NCBI GenBank assembly: GCA_002394525.1
Contig: DGUF01000138.1
Coordinates: forward strand, 1-6,171
Direction of reading: 5' to 3'
Origin: Lachnospiraceae bacterium UBA4317
GTDB taxonomy: Bacteria > Bacillota_A > Clostridia > Lachnospirales > Lachnospiraceae
Length of the DNA stretch: 6,171 nucleotides
Part shown: piece after piece, positions 1 to 5,748 of the stretch
How positions within the stretch are numbered: position 1 is the stretch's first letter
Layout: each line of letters begins with the position of its first letter
Translations under genes and position numbers: made by a program
Notes under the pieces: generated by a model
What the model was told of the DNA's origin: nothing
The model's database searches: none
The model's input: only the letters and a program-made list of their open reading frames with translations

Positions 1-1220
1 CCGACCAGGCTCATCTCCCCCTTGAGGACGTTCCAGAACTGGGGAAATTCGTCCAGGGAGGTCCGGCGGATAAAGTTGCCGATGCCGGCGGGCCGGCCGT
101 TTTTATCCTTCTTTTCGCTGCCGATGATCCGGGGGTCGTCGTCCATTTTGAACATCATGCCGTCCTGGATCTTGTTCTGCTCCATGAGGGCCTTTTTCCG
201 CTCCTCCGCGTCCATATACATGCTGCGGAACTTGTACATGCGGAACTGCTTGCCGTTCTTGCCGATCCGGACCTGGGAGAAAAAGATGGGCCCGGGGGAT
301 TTGATGTAGATCATGGGGGCGATAAAGATAAAGATGATCCCGGTCAGGATACAGCCCACGATCCCCCCGAGGATATCCATGGCGCGCTTAAAGGCCAGTT
401 CCCGGATGGACACGATGCGGAGGCTGTTGGTCAGGACCTTGTAATTCCCGATCTTTTCGACCTCCTGGGTCCCCCAGCGGTTCTCGTTGAGGGCCGACAG
501 GCAGTAGTGGACGGTGATGCCCATATTGAGCAGGCTGTCCACCATTTCGGTCGGATAGGGCAGGTTGTCGGGCTGGTAGAGGAAGACCTCGTCCACCCAG
601 TTGCGCCCTATGTAAAACAGGATATTCTCTCCTCTTCCGAGCACAGGGATCCCCTTGAGCTCCTTGACGTCCGCGGAGGCCTGGTCCATCAGGATGATCC
701 CGGAAATAAAGTAGTCGTGGAAGGAATAGTCCGAGAGATTGGTGATCACCTCGTCCACAAGGTGGCTGGAGGTGATGACCATGAGGGACCGCTGCCCCTT
801 CAGGTCGCCCCTTGTCCCCAGGACCCGCTTCTTGTTGGCCTGCCTGACGATAAAGGAGACAAAGAAAAACATGACTGCCGTCAGACCGGTCTGCAGTCGC
901 GAGATCATGTAGATCTGGTGGACTGAGAAGAGGTAGACCAGGTTCATCAGCTCCACGGTGGCGATATAGCGGAAGACGGAGATCAGCTCCGCCGCAGTGC
1001 CCCGCCGCAGGATATTTTTATAGCTCTCCGTGAACAGAACGACGATGAGCTGGCAGAACAAATATACGATCGCCTGATAGCGGTAGAGGACGATGCGGTA
1101 GGGATTGGAGATCCCCCGCAGGATCCAGTAGCTTAAAAGATAGCAGACCTGAAACACCACCAAATCCAGGATCATGAAATCCAGGTGCTTCAGCCAGCCC
1201 TTTTTTTCTTTTTTATACAT
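1..1220 (-). CDS. Large polyprenyl-phosphate sugar phosphotransferase (WbaP/WcaJ type), 3' end cut by window
   Basis: This membrane enzyme should transfer a sugar-1-phosphate from a UDP-sugar to undecaprenyl phosphate, the first step in building a capsule, exopolysaccharide or other lipid-linked glycan. I translated 406 complete codons, open at the window edge. The N-terminal half has about four hydrophobic segments (near residues 15-33, 49-64, 83-104 and 111-126). A soluble domain resembling the nucleotide-binding-like part of large family members follows (about 145-240). The catalytic domain begins near 275 with FKRAMDILGG, then a hydrophobic re-entrant segment (283-304), SPGPIFFSQ (308-316), the GK-x-F-x-x-YKFRSM stretch (323-334) and RRTSLDEFPQFWN (385-397), whose Asp390-Glu391 matches the family's catalytic dyad. 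Roughly 60-80 residues are missing if length is typical (460-490). The start at 1220 follows an AGGGAG ribosome site by 7 bases. It lies 54 bases after glmS with no clear terminator, so cotranscription is likely. The sugar specificity cannot be read from sequence. Confidence 0.93.
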   Translation of the reverse strand, partial: MYKKEKKGWLKHLDFMILDLVVFQVCYLLSYWILRGISNPYRIVLYRYQAIVYLFCQLIVVLFTESYKNILRRGTAAELISVFRYIATVELMNLVYLFSVHQIYMISRLQTGLTAVMFFFVSFIVRQANKKRVLGTRGDLKGQRSLMVITSSHLVDEVITNLSDYSFHDYFISGIILMDQASADVKELKGIPVLGRGENILFYIGRNWVDEVFLYQPDNLPYPTEMVDSLLNMGITVHYCLSALNENRWGTQEVEKIGNYKVLTNSLRIVSIRELAFKRAMDILGGIVGCILTGIIFIFIAPMIYIKSPGPIFFSQVRIGKNGKQFRMYKFRSMYMDAEERKKALMEQNKIQDGMMFKMDDDPRIIGSEKKDKNGRPAGIGNFIRRTSLDEFPQFWNVLKGEMSLV

Positions 1221-1227
1221 ACGAAAA

Positions 1228-1233
1228 CTCCCT
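1228..1233 (-). promoter_or_regulatory. Ribosome binding site of the phosphoglycosyl transferase, inside a small hairpin
   Basis: AGGGAG on the minus strand sits 7 bases before the ATG at 1220 and supports that start. It forms the 3' arm of a short inverted repeat, CTCCC-CCA-GGGAG (1228-1240), so the site may be partly masked in RNA. The stem is only 5 bp, so masking is tentative. Confidence 0.7.
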
Positions 1234-1274
1234 GGGGGAGCATGACCGCACAGATTGACAGATTCTCTTTTCTA

Positions 1275-3113
1275 TCATTCCACCGTCACGCTCTTGGCGA
1301 GGTTTCTGGGCTTGTCGACATCCAGGCCCTTGGCAACGCTGAAATAGTAGGCCAGCAGCTGGAGGGAGATGATCGCTAGGCTGTTGGCAAAGTGAGGGTC
1401 TGTCCTGGGCACGTAGACCGTAAAGTTCACCGTGTCCTCCACGCTGTAGTAGCCGTAGGAGGTCAGGCCCATGAGGTAGGCTCCGCGGCTCTTGACCTCG
1501 ACCATGTTGCTGATGGTCTTCTCGTAGAGGTCGGGCTGGGTGAGGACACCGATGACCAGGGTCCCGTCCTCGATCAGGCTGATGGTGCCGTGCTTGAGCT
1601 CGCCCGCGGCATAGGCCTCGGAGTGGACATAGGAGATCTCCTTCATCTTGAGGCTGCCCTCCAGGCAGATGGCGTAGTCGATCCCTCTGCCGATAAAGAA
1701 GATATCGTGGGCGTGGGAGAACTTGGAGGCAAACCACTGGATCCTCTCCTTGTCCTCCAGGATGCGGCTGATCTTGTCGGGAATGGTCGCCAGCTCTTGG
1801 ATCATGGCGTCGTACTGGTCCTGGCTGATATGGCCGCGGATCATGGCAAATTCGATTGCCAGCAGGTAGCCGGCGATCAGCTGGGTGGAATAGGCCTTGG
1901 TCGTCGCGACCGCGATCTCGGGGCCCGCCAGTGTGTAGAGGACGTCGTCCGCCTCGCGGGCGATCGTGGACCCGATCACGTTGACGATGGCCAGAGTCCT
2001 GGAGCCCCTCTCCTTCGCCTCGCGCAGGGCAGCCAGGGAGTCCGCCGTCTCGCCGGACTGGCTGATGACGATGACCAGGGTGTGGGGGGCCAGGATGGGT
2101 TTGCGGTAGCGGAATTCGCTGGCAAGCTCCACCCGGACTGGGATCCTGGCCAGGTCCTCGATCACATACTGCAGGCTGATGCCCACGTGGTAGGCAGATC
2201 CGCAGGCCACGATGACGATGCTGCTGATCTCCCGGATCTGGTCCTCCGACAGGGAGATCTCCTCCAGGGAGATCCGTCCGTCCTTGACGATGGCATTGTA
2301 GGTGTCCAGGACCGCTCTGGGCTGCTCGTGGATCTCCTTCATCATGAAGTGCTCGAAGCCGCCCTTTTCCGCGGATTCCGCGTCCCACTTGATCTCGGTG
2401 AGCTCCTTCTCGATCTCCTCCTGGTCGATGTTGTAGAAGGTGACCGTGCCCGCGCCGAGTCTGGCGATCTCATTGTTGCCGATGTAATAGACCTTGCGGG
2501 TATAGCGGAGGAGGGCGGGCACATCAGAGGCCACGAAGGTCTCGCCGTCCTCGACGCCGATGATCATGGGGCTGTCCTTGCGGGCGGTAAAGATCTCGCC
2601 CGGAAAATCGCGGAACATGAGGGCCAGGGCATAGGAGCCGCGGATCCGCATCATGGAGCGGACGATGGCATCCACTGGGCCCATATTGTATTTTTTCAGA
2701 TAATAGTCGACCAGCTTGATGGCGACCTCTGTGTCGGTCTGGCTGATGAAGCTGTAGCCCTTGCGGATCAGCTTGTCCCTCAGCTCCTGATAGTTCTCGA
2801 TGATGCCGTTGTGGACACCGATGATGGACCGGTCATCCGTGCAGTGAGGGTGGGCATTGCCCTCGGAGGGCTCTCCGTGGGTCGCCCAGCGGGTATGGCC
2901 GATCCCGCAGCAGCCGGAAATGGCCTGACCGTTGTTGGTCTTCTCCTCCAGGATCTTGAGTCTGCCCTTGGCCTTGACGATCACGGGCTCCGCATCGCCG
3001 TCGCGCACGGCCAGACCCGCGGAGTCATATCCTCTGTACTCCAGCTTCGAGAGACCATCGAGAAGGACAGGCGCCGCCTGTTTTTTACCGATATATCCAA
3101 CAATTCCACACAT
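1275..3113 (-). CDS. glmS: Glutamine--fructose-6-phosphate aminotransferase (isomerizing), GlmS
   Basis: GlmS converts fructose-6-phosphate and glutamine to glucosamine-6-phosphate and glutamate in the cytoplasm, the committed step to UDP-GlcNAc for peptidoglycan and surface glycans. The protein is 612 residues, close to the 609 of E. coli. The N-terminal class II amidotransferase domain (about 1-220) starts MCGIVGYIG, giving the Cys2 nucleophile after Met removal. It carries HTRWATHG (73-80), HNGI (101-104) and SQTDTEV (124-130). Two SIS sugar-isomerase domains follow (about 290-430 and 462-600) with ACGSAYH (303-309), SQSGET (351-356), Lys489 and Glu492 in the GSLKMKE segment, GELKHG with His508, and the C-terminal LAKSVTVE with Lys607. 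These match E. coli K485, E488, H504 and K603 in its Cys1 numbering, so the enzyme looks intact. The start follows GAGGAGA by 9 bases. Regulation may act through the 170-bp leader; I did not find the conserved core of the glmS ribozyme there. Confidence 0.98.
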   Translation of the reverse strand: MCGIVGYIGKKQAAPVLLDGLSKLEYRGYDSAGLAVRDGDAEPVIVKAKGRLKILEEKTNNGQAISGCCGIGHTRWATHGEPSEGNAHPHCTDDRSIIGVHNGIIENYQELRDKLIRKGYSFISQTDTEVAIKLVDYYLKKYNMGPVDAIVRSMMRIRGSYALALMFRDFPGEIFTARKDSPMIIGVEDGETFVASDVPALLRYTRKVYYIGNNEIARLGAGTVTFYNIDQEEIEKELTEIKWDAESAEKGGFEHFMMKEIHEQPRAVLDTYNAIVKDGRISLEEISLSEDQIREISSIVIVACGSAYHVGISLQYVIEDLARIPVRVELASEFRYRKPILAPHTLVIVISQSGETADSLAALREAKERGSRTLAIVNVIGSTIAREADDVLYTLAGPEIAVATTKAYSTQLIAGYLLAIEFAMIRGHISQDQYDAMIQELATIPDKISRILEDKERIQWFASKFSHAHDIFFIGRGIDYAICLEGSLKMKEISYVHSEAYAAGELKHGTISLIEDGTLVIGVLTQPDLYEKTISNMVEVKSRGAYLMGLTSYGYYSVEDTVNFTVYVPRTDPHFANSLAIISLQLLAYYFSVAKGLDVDKPRNLAKSVTVE

Positions 3114-3122
3114 AGTTCTCTG

Positions 3123-3129
3123 TCTCCTC
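3123..3129 (-). promoter_or_regulatory. glmS ribosome binding site
   Basis: GAGGAGA on the minus strand lies 9 bases before the glmS ATG. Only 5 bases separate it from the foot of the strong upstream hairpin (3135-3167), so that structure could affect ribosome access. Confidence 0.8.
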
Positions 3130-3134
3130 GTAAT

Positions 3135-3167
3135 ATCCGCCGGGACCGGCGCTGCCGGTCCGCGGAT
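3135..3167 (-). promoter_or_regulatory. Strong hairpin just upstream of the glmS ribosome site
   Basis: In the transcript, ATCCGC then GGACCGGC pairs with GCCGGTCC then GCGGAT, around an AGC loop and with a 2-base CG bulge on the 3' side. This gives 14 base pairs, nearly all G-C. No U-run follows; the next bases are ATTAC and then the ribosome site. It is therefore not a normal intrinsic terminator and is better read as a leader structure that could protect the mRNA or modulate translation. Confidence 0.6.
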
Positions 3168-3258
3168 TTCTCAACCATTCAGCCCCCCGCGGGAATGGGC
3201 GTCATGCAGGGCAAAAGCCTGCATTCCGGACAAATGAGGCACATTCCTGCGGAGTGCT
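3168..3258 (-). promoter_or_regulatory. Candidate structured 5' leader of glmS
   Basis: This part of the 170-bp gap before glmS is rich in inverted repeats. In the transcript a CATTCC segment (plus-strand 3192-3197) is complementary to GGAATG at 3242-3247, to GGAATG at 3222-3227, and, shifted by one base, to GAATGG at 3175-3180; these pairings exclude one another. A local hairpin pairs ATGCAGG with CCTGCAT (3204-3224) around a CTTTTGC loop. A small hairpin at the probable 5' end pairs GCAC-TCC with GGA-(AT)-GTGC (3239-3257). The layout suggests switching, but I cannot match it to a known riboswitch family, and the conserved core of the glmS ribozyme is not apparent. Function is inferred only. 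Confidence 0.4.
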
Positions 3259-3263
3259 GGATC

Positions 3264-3292
3264 ATTATCAATTCTAATGGATCTTAATTGAA
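3264..3292 (-). promoter_or_regulatory. Possible sigma-A-type promoter for glmS
   Basis: On the minus strand, GATAAT (3264-3269, five of six matches to TATAAT) lies 17 bases after TTCAAT (3287-3292, three of six matches to TTGACA). The region is AT-rich compared with the genes around it. The -35 element overlaps the last codons and stop of the glycosyltransferase gene. Initiation would fall near 3257, giving a leader of roughly 145 bases that includes the inverted repeats. The weak -35 keeps confidence low. Confidence 0.35.
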
Positions 3293-4342
3293 ATTAAACA
3301 TTCTCTGGGCGATGAGATACAGGCCGGAGACCAGCTTCATGGCCAGGGGCTTCCGGGTGTTCATGGCGATCCCCAGGGGCCGCCTTCTCATCTTCTGCCA
3401 CAGGTCCTCGTCCCTGGAGCGCAGATATTCCCAGATCTCGTCCCGCATGCGCAGGTGGTCCTCCGAACCTGACCGGATGGCCAGGACCGAGGTGATCGTC
3501 GTGATGATCTCCAGATAATTGAACATATACTGGCTGAGCCTGCGCGACCTGCCGATCCTGTCCCTGTTGGCGGGATCGGTATAGTAATCGATCATGATGC
3601 GGTTGACCCGCTCCTGCTGGTCAAGCCTTTTGATCATCACGGACTCATGGACCGACTGGTCCTCTCTTCCGATATAATAATAGTAGAAGTTGACATCCAG
3701 ATAGTAGATCCTGTCCACATAGGGCAGGGGATTAAACACATAGATGTTGTCAACATAGAAGGTGTGCTCGGGAAGGCGCAGACCGCACTCGCGCAGCATC
3801 TGCGTCCGGAAGATCACCGAATGCATCAGAATGTACTTTCCGACGGGAAAACGCCCGGCCTCCTCCCAGGAAAAGACCCTGTTCTGCGGCAGGGTCCCCC
3901 TGTACTCCATGACCCTGTGGCGGTTCTGGTCCTCCTTGTTGTAGACAAAATTCGAGACCAGAAGGTCCAGAGCCTCCTCGCGGTCGCCCGCGGCCTCTTC
4001 TGTCTGCGCGCCGGAAAAACGCCTCAGGACGTCCAGGATACTCTTGTAGGCGGAGGCTCTGACCTTGTCATCGCTGTCCACCACCTTGAAATACAGTCCG
4101 CCGGCATTTTCCAGTCCGGTATTGACCGCCCCTCCGTGGCCCTTGTTGGGCTGATGGATGGCCCGGACGATCCCGGGGTGCTCGCTCTCCAGCCGGTCCG
4201 CGATCTCGGCCGTCCGGTCCGTGGAGCCGTCATCGACAATCAGGATCTCCACCTCTTCCCCTCCGACCAGAAGGGACGAGATGCAGTTTTCCATATATGC
4301 CTCGGAGTTATAGCACGGAACAGCGACAGATAAGAGTTTCAT
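3284..4342 (-). CDS. Family-2 (GT-A fold) glycosyltransferase
   Basis: The product is a 352-residue inverting glycosyltransferase of family GT2, likely to add a sugar from a nucleotide-sugar donor to a surface glycan or lipid-linked acceptor. The GT-A domain fills the first ~110 residues: MKLLSVAVPCYN at the start, EILIVDDGSTD (32-42) for nucleotide binding, HGGAVNTGL (69-77), and VVDSDD (87-92) with the metal-binding DxD. Later conserved parts are YVDN (196-199) and GREDQSVHESVMIKR (225-239), typical of a clostridial subgroup. There is no signal peptide or clear transmembrane segment, so it probably works on the inner face of the membrane. An in-frame ATG at 4381 would give 365 residues, but a perfect TAAGGAGG lies between it and 4342, so 4342 is preferred. 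The usual Trp after the DxD (DDW) is Lys93 here. Donor and acceptor cannot be told. No terminator is seen between it and glmS. Confidence 0.92.
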   Translation of the reverse strand: MKLLSVAVPCYNSEAYMENCISSLLVGGEEVEILIVDDGSTDRTAEIADRLESEHPGIVRAIHQPNKGHGGAVNTGLENAGGLYFKVVDSDDKVRASAYKSILDVLRRFSGAQTEEAAGDREEALDLLVSNFVYNKEDQNRHRVMEYRGTLPQNRVFSWEEAGRFPVGKYILMHSVIFRTQMLRECGLRLPEHTFYVDNIYVFNPLPYVDRIYYLDVNFYYYYIGREDQSVHESVMIKRLDQQERVNRIMIDYYTDPANRDRIGRSRRLSQYMFNYLEIITTITSVLAIRSGSEDHLRMRDEIWEYLRSRDEDLWQKMRRRPLGIAMNTRKPLAMKLVSGLYLIAQRMFNFN

Positions 4343-4354
4343 ATTTGTTAAAAG

Positions 4355-4362
4355 CCTCCTTA
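4355..4362 (-). promoter_or_regulatory. Ribosome binding site that sets the glycosyltransferase start
   Basis: TAAGGAGG on the minus strand is a perfect anti-16S match located 12 bases before the ATG at 4342. The spacing is somewhat long. It lies downstream of the alternative ATG at 4381, which argues against that longer start. Confidence 0.8.
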
Positions 4363-4385
4363 AGCTGCTACAGACTGACATAGAT

Positions 4386-4399
4386 AGTATATTTTACCA
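4386..4399 (-). promoter_or_regulatory. Possible extended -10 promoter for the glycosyltransferase
   Basis: The 86-bp gap between mutY and the glycosyltransferase is markedly AT-rich. On the minus strand it contains TGGTAAAAT (4391-4399), an extended -10 with TAAAAT matching five of six positions, overlapped by TATACT (4386-4391), also five of six. No good -35 is visible. The TTTTA-TGG-TAAAA dyad around it could also be a repressor site. Initiation would fall roughly at 4375-4385, upstream of the ribosome site. No terminator for mutY is visible, so readthrough is also possible. Confidence 0.4.
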
Positions 4400-4428
4400 T
4401 AAAACGATTCAGGCTGCGGCGATATTTT

Positions 4429-5544
4429 TCAAAATTCTCCGGAAAAGATTTTCAGATAGGCGGCGTAGGCGCCCGGTATGGCATATTTGTCCCTGAGGGC
4501 CGGGATCGGAGCCGCAAAGCAGCCTCCCTCCCCTCCTGCCTCCTCCTCTGTCCCCTCTCCCGCTTCGGGATAGGCGGCAGTCCGGATCTCGTAGCCCTGC
4601 ATGAGCCACTCCCTGTGGGTGAAGATATGTCTGGAGGCGGGAAGGGGCCGGATCCGCAGAGGCTCGCAGCCATAGGACCTGGCCCTGGCCACCGCCTCCT
4701 CCTCCGTCAGCCACCCCTCTTCATTGGGAAACTCATAGAGGCCGGCCAGAAGGCCCCGGGAGGGCCTTTTGCGGAGCAGGACCCGGTCCTGGTCCCGGAT
4801 GACCAGGATGGTCCTCTTCCGGACCTGCCGGGCCTTCTTTCGGGGCATGACGGGCAGGACCCCGCATTTGTCTTCCTGAAAAGCCCTGCACAAGGGCTGG
4901 AGGGGGCAGGCCGGGGCAGCCGGGACCGTCTGCGGGGAAGGCTTCCTGCGGCAGGCGGGCTCCCCGCCCGGCGTGCAGATCCCGGATCCCAGGTCCATCA
5001 GGGCCTGGTTGAAGTCCCCCGGCCGGTCCTGGGGCATGACCTGTCTGTAAAAGGCATCCGCCGCTTTGCGGGCGGCAGGTGTCCCGATCTCCTCCTCATA
5101 GAGGGAGAGACGGGCGAAGACCCGCAGAAGGTTGCCGTCGATGGCGGGCACCCGCTCCCCGAAGCAGATGGAGGCGATGGCCGCGGCCGTATAGGGGCCG
5201 ATCCCGGGGAGCTTCTGCAGATCGCGGGCAGTCTCAGGCATCCTGGCCTGATAGTCCGAGACGATGATCCGGGCCGCCTTCTGCAGGTTTCTGGCCCTGC
5301 TGTAGTAGCCCAGGCCCTCCCAGAGCTTGAGGCACTCGTCCTCCTGCGCCCGGGCCAGGGCGGGGATATCCGGAAATCTCTCCAGAAACCGCCTGTAATA
5401 GCCCCTGACAGCCTCCACCCGGGTCTGCTGCAGCATAATCTCCGAGATCCAGACATGATAGGGGGACGGGTCCTCCCGCCAGGGAAGACTCCTCTTATTG
5501 GCGTCATACCATTCCAGGAGCGCTGTGCCGATCTCCATTCCCAT
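4429..5544 (-). CDS. mutY: A/G-specific adenine DNA glycosylase MutY, with an enlarged iron-sulfur loop
   Basis: MutY removes adenine mispaired with 8-oxoguanine, preventing G:C to T:A mutations. The 371-residue product matches family length (about 350-370). It has SEIMLQQT (34-41) with catalytic Glu35, the helix-hairpin-helix LPGIGPYTA (112-120), and AIDGN (134-138) with catalytic Asp136. The C-terminal NUDIX-like domain spans about 242-365 and includes the 8-oxoG-reading loop HIFTH (306-310; Thr where Bacillus-type enzymes have Ser). Cysteines at 190, 198, 213 and 219 should hold the 4Fe-4S cluster, but the second and third are 14 residues apart instead of 2. An acidic, Gly-rich stretch lies at 328-341. 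The frame extends up to 5703, but that would start inside the glmM terminator; ATG 5544 has AGGGGAG 6 bases upstream, and ATG 5538 (369 residues) is a close alternative. It is unrelated in function to its envelope-sugar neighbours. Confidence 0.95.
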   Translation of the reverse strand: MGMEIGTALLEWYDANKRSLPWREDPSPYHVWISEIMLQQTRVEAVRGYYRRFLERFPDIPALARAQEDECLKLWEGLGYYSRARNLQKAARIIVSDYQARMPETARDLQKLPGIGPYTAAAIASICFGERVPAIDGNLLRVFARLSLYEEEIGTPAARKAADAFYRQVMPQDRPGDFNQALMDLGSGICTPGGEPACRRKPSPQTVPAAPACPLQPLCRAFQEDKCGVLPVMPRKKARQVRKRTILVIRDQDRVLLRKRPSRGLLAGLYEFPNEEGWLTEEEAVARARSYGCEPLRIRPLPASRHIFTHREWLMQGYEIRTAAYPEAGEGTEEEAGGEGGCFAAPIPALRDKYAIPGAYAAYLKIFSGEF

Positions 5545-5546
5545 CT

Positions 5547-5557
5547 TCCTCTCCCCT
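5547..5557 (-). promoter_or_regulatory. mutY ribosome binding site
   Basis: The minus strand reads AGGGGAGAGGA here. AGGGGAG (5551-5557) is 6 bases before ATG 5544, while AGAGGA (5547-5552) is 8 bases before ATG 5538, so either Met could be used. Both give a protein beginning just before the conserved LLEWYDANKRSLPWR segment. Confidence 0.6.
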
Positions 5558-5628
5558 GCTTCGGCCGCAAACAGTTCAACCCGGGTCCTGCGCAAAAACA
5601 GCAGTGCTGCGCATTGCCGCACAGAATA

Positions 5629-5659
5629 TCTCCTGAACTGTACCCTCTCCTGAACTGTA
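5629..5659 (-). repeat. Twin 14-bp direct repeat upstream of mutY
   Basis: TACAGTTCAGGAGA occurs twice on the minus strand (5646-5659 and 5629-5642), exactly repeated with a 3-base GGG spacer, a 17-bp period. Its core ACAGTTCA also occurs once in inverted orientation at 5571-5578 (TGAACTGT on the minus strand), closer to mutY. The rest of the 204-bp gap between glmM and mutY holds the terminator hairpin and a GC-rich stretch with GCGCA/TGCGC repeats (about 5588-5613), and I see no gene in it. The repeats could be an operator or simply a local duplication. Confidence 0.6.
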
Positions 5660-5670
5660 ACAGCAAAGCA

Positions 5671-5711
5671 AGACTGCCATGACAGCGGAACTGCCGCTGC
5701 CATGGCAGTCT
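5671..5711 (-). terminator. Rho-independent terminator-like hairpin after glmM
   Basis: The transcript leaving glmM forms AGACTGCCATG-G-CAGCGG paired with CCGCTG-T-CATGGCAGTCT around a CAGTT loop. This gives 18 base pairs including one G-U, with no bulge. It begins 37 bases after the glmM stop and is followed by a moderately U-rich tail (TGCTTTGCTGTT) instead of a pure U-run. The position and stem support termination of glmM; the weak tail leaves room for readthrough into mutY. Confidence 0.65.
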
Positions 5712-5748
5712 GTATTCAGGTCAGCTGCGCATTTTCAGGCAATATACG

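Noticed and set aside
1213..2388. A 391-codon minus-strand frame overlapping glmS in another phase
   Set aside because: The translation is Arg/Gly/Pro-rich with no domain, and glmS is continuous and complete across it; there is no sign of a frameshift.
3204..3224. Terminator for the glycosyltransferase gene
   Set aside because: The ATGCAGG/CCTGCAT hairpin has only 7 base pairs and is followed by GACGCC, not a U-run.
3114..3283. A glmS ribozyme upstream of glmS
   Set aside because: Expected in many Firmicutes, but I could not find the conserved core around a cleavage site or its pseudoknot arrangement. A covariance-model search would settle it.
1392..3287. A 631-codon open frame on the plus strand, antisense to all of glmS
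   Set aside because: It is longer than glmS itself but its translation is low-complexity (rich in Asp, Gly, Val, Leu), shows no family motif and no good ribosome site. GC-rich codon bias in glmS explains the lack of stops on the opposite strand.
5576..5614. A 12-codon leader peptide (MRSTAVFAQDPG) before mutY
   Set aside because: The nearest AGGAGA is 14 bases from the ATG, there is no run of regulatory codons, and no attenuator pair follows it.
4615..5682. A 355-codon plus-strand open frame opposite mutY
   Set aside because: Pro/Gly/Leu-rich translation without any recognisable motif; mutY on the other strand has all catalytic residues, so this is a shadow.
5545..5703. N-terminal extension of mutY by 53 residues to an ATG at 5701-5703
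   Set aside because: That start lies within the terminator hairpin of glmM, lacks a ribosome site, and the added residues match nothing in the family; ATG 5544 or 5538 fits better.
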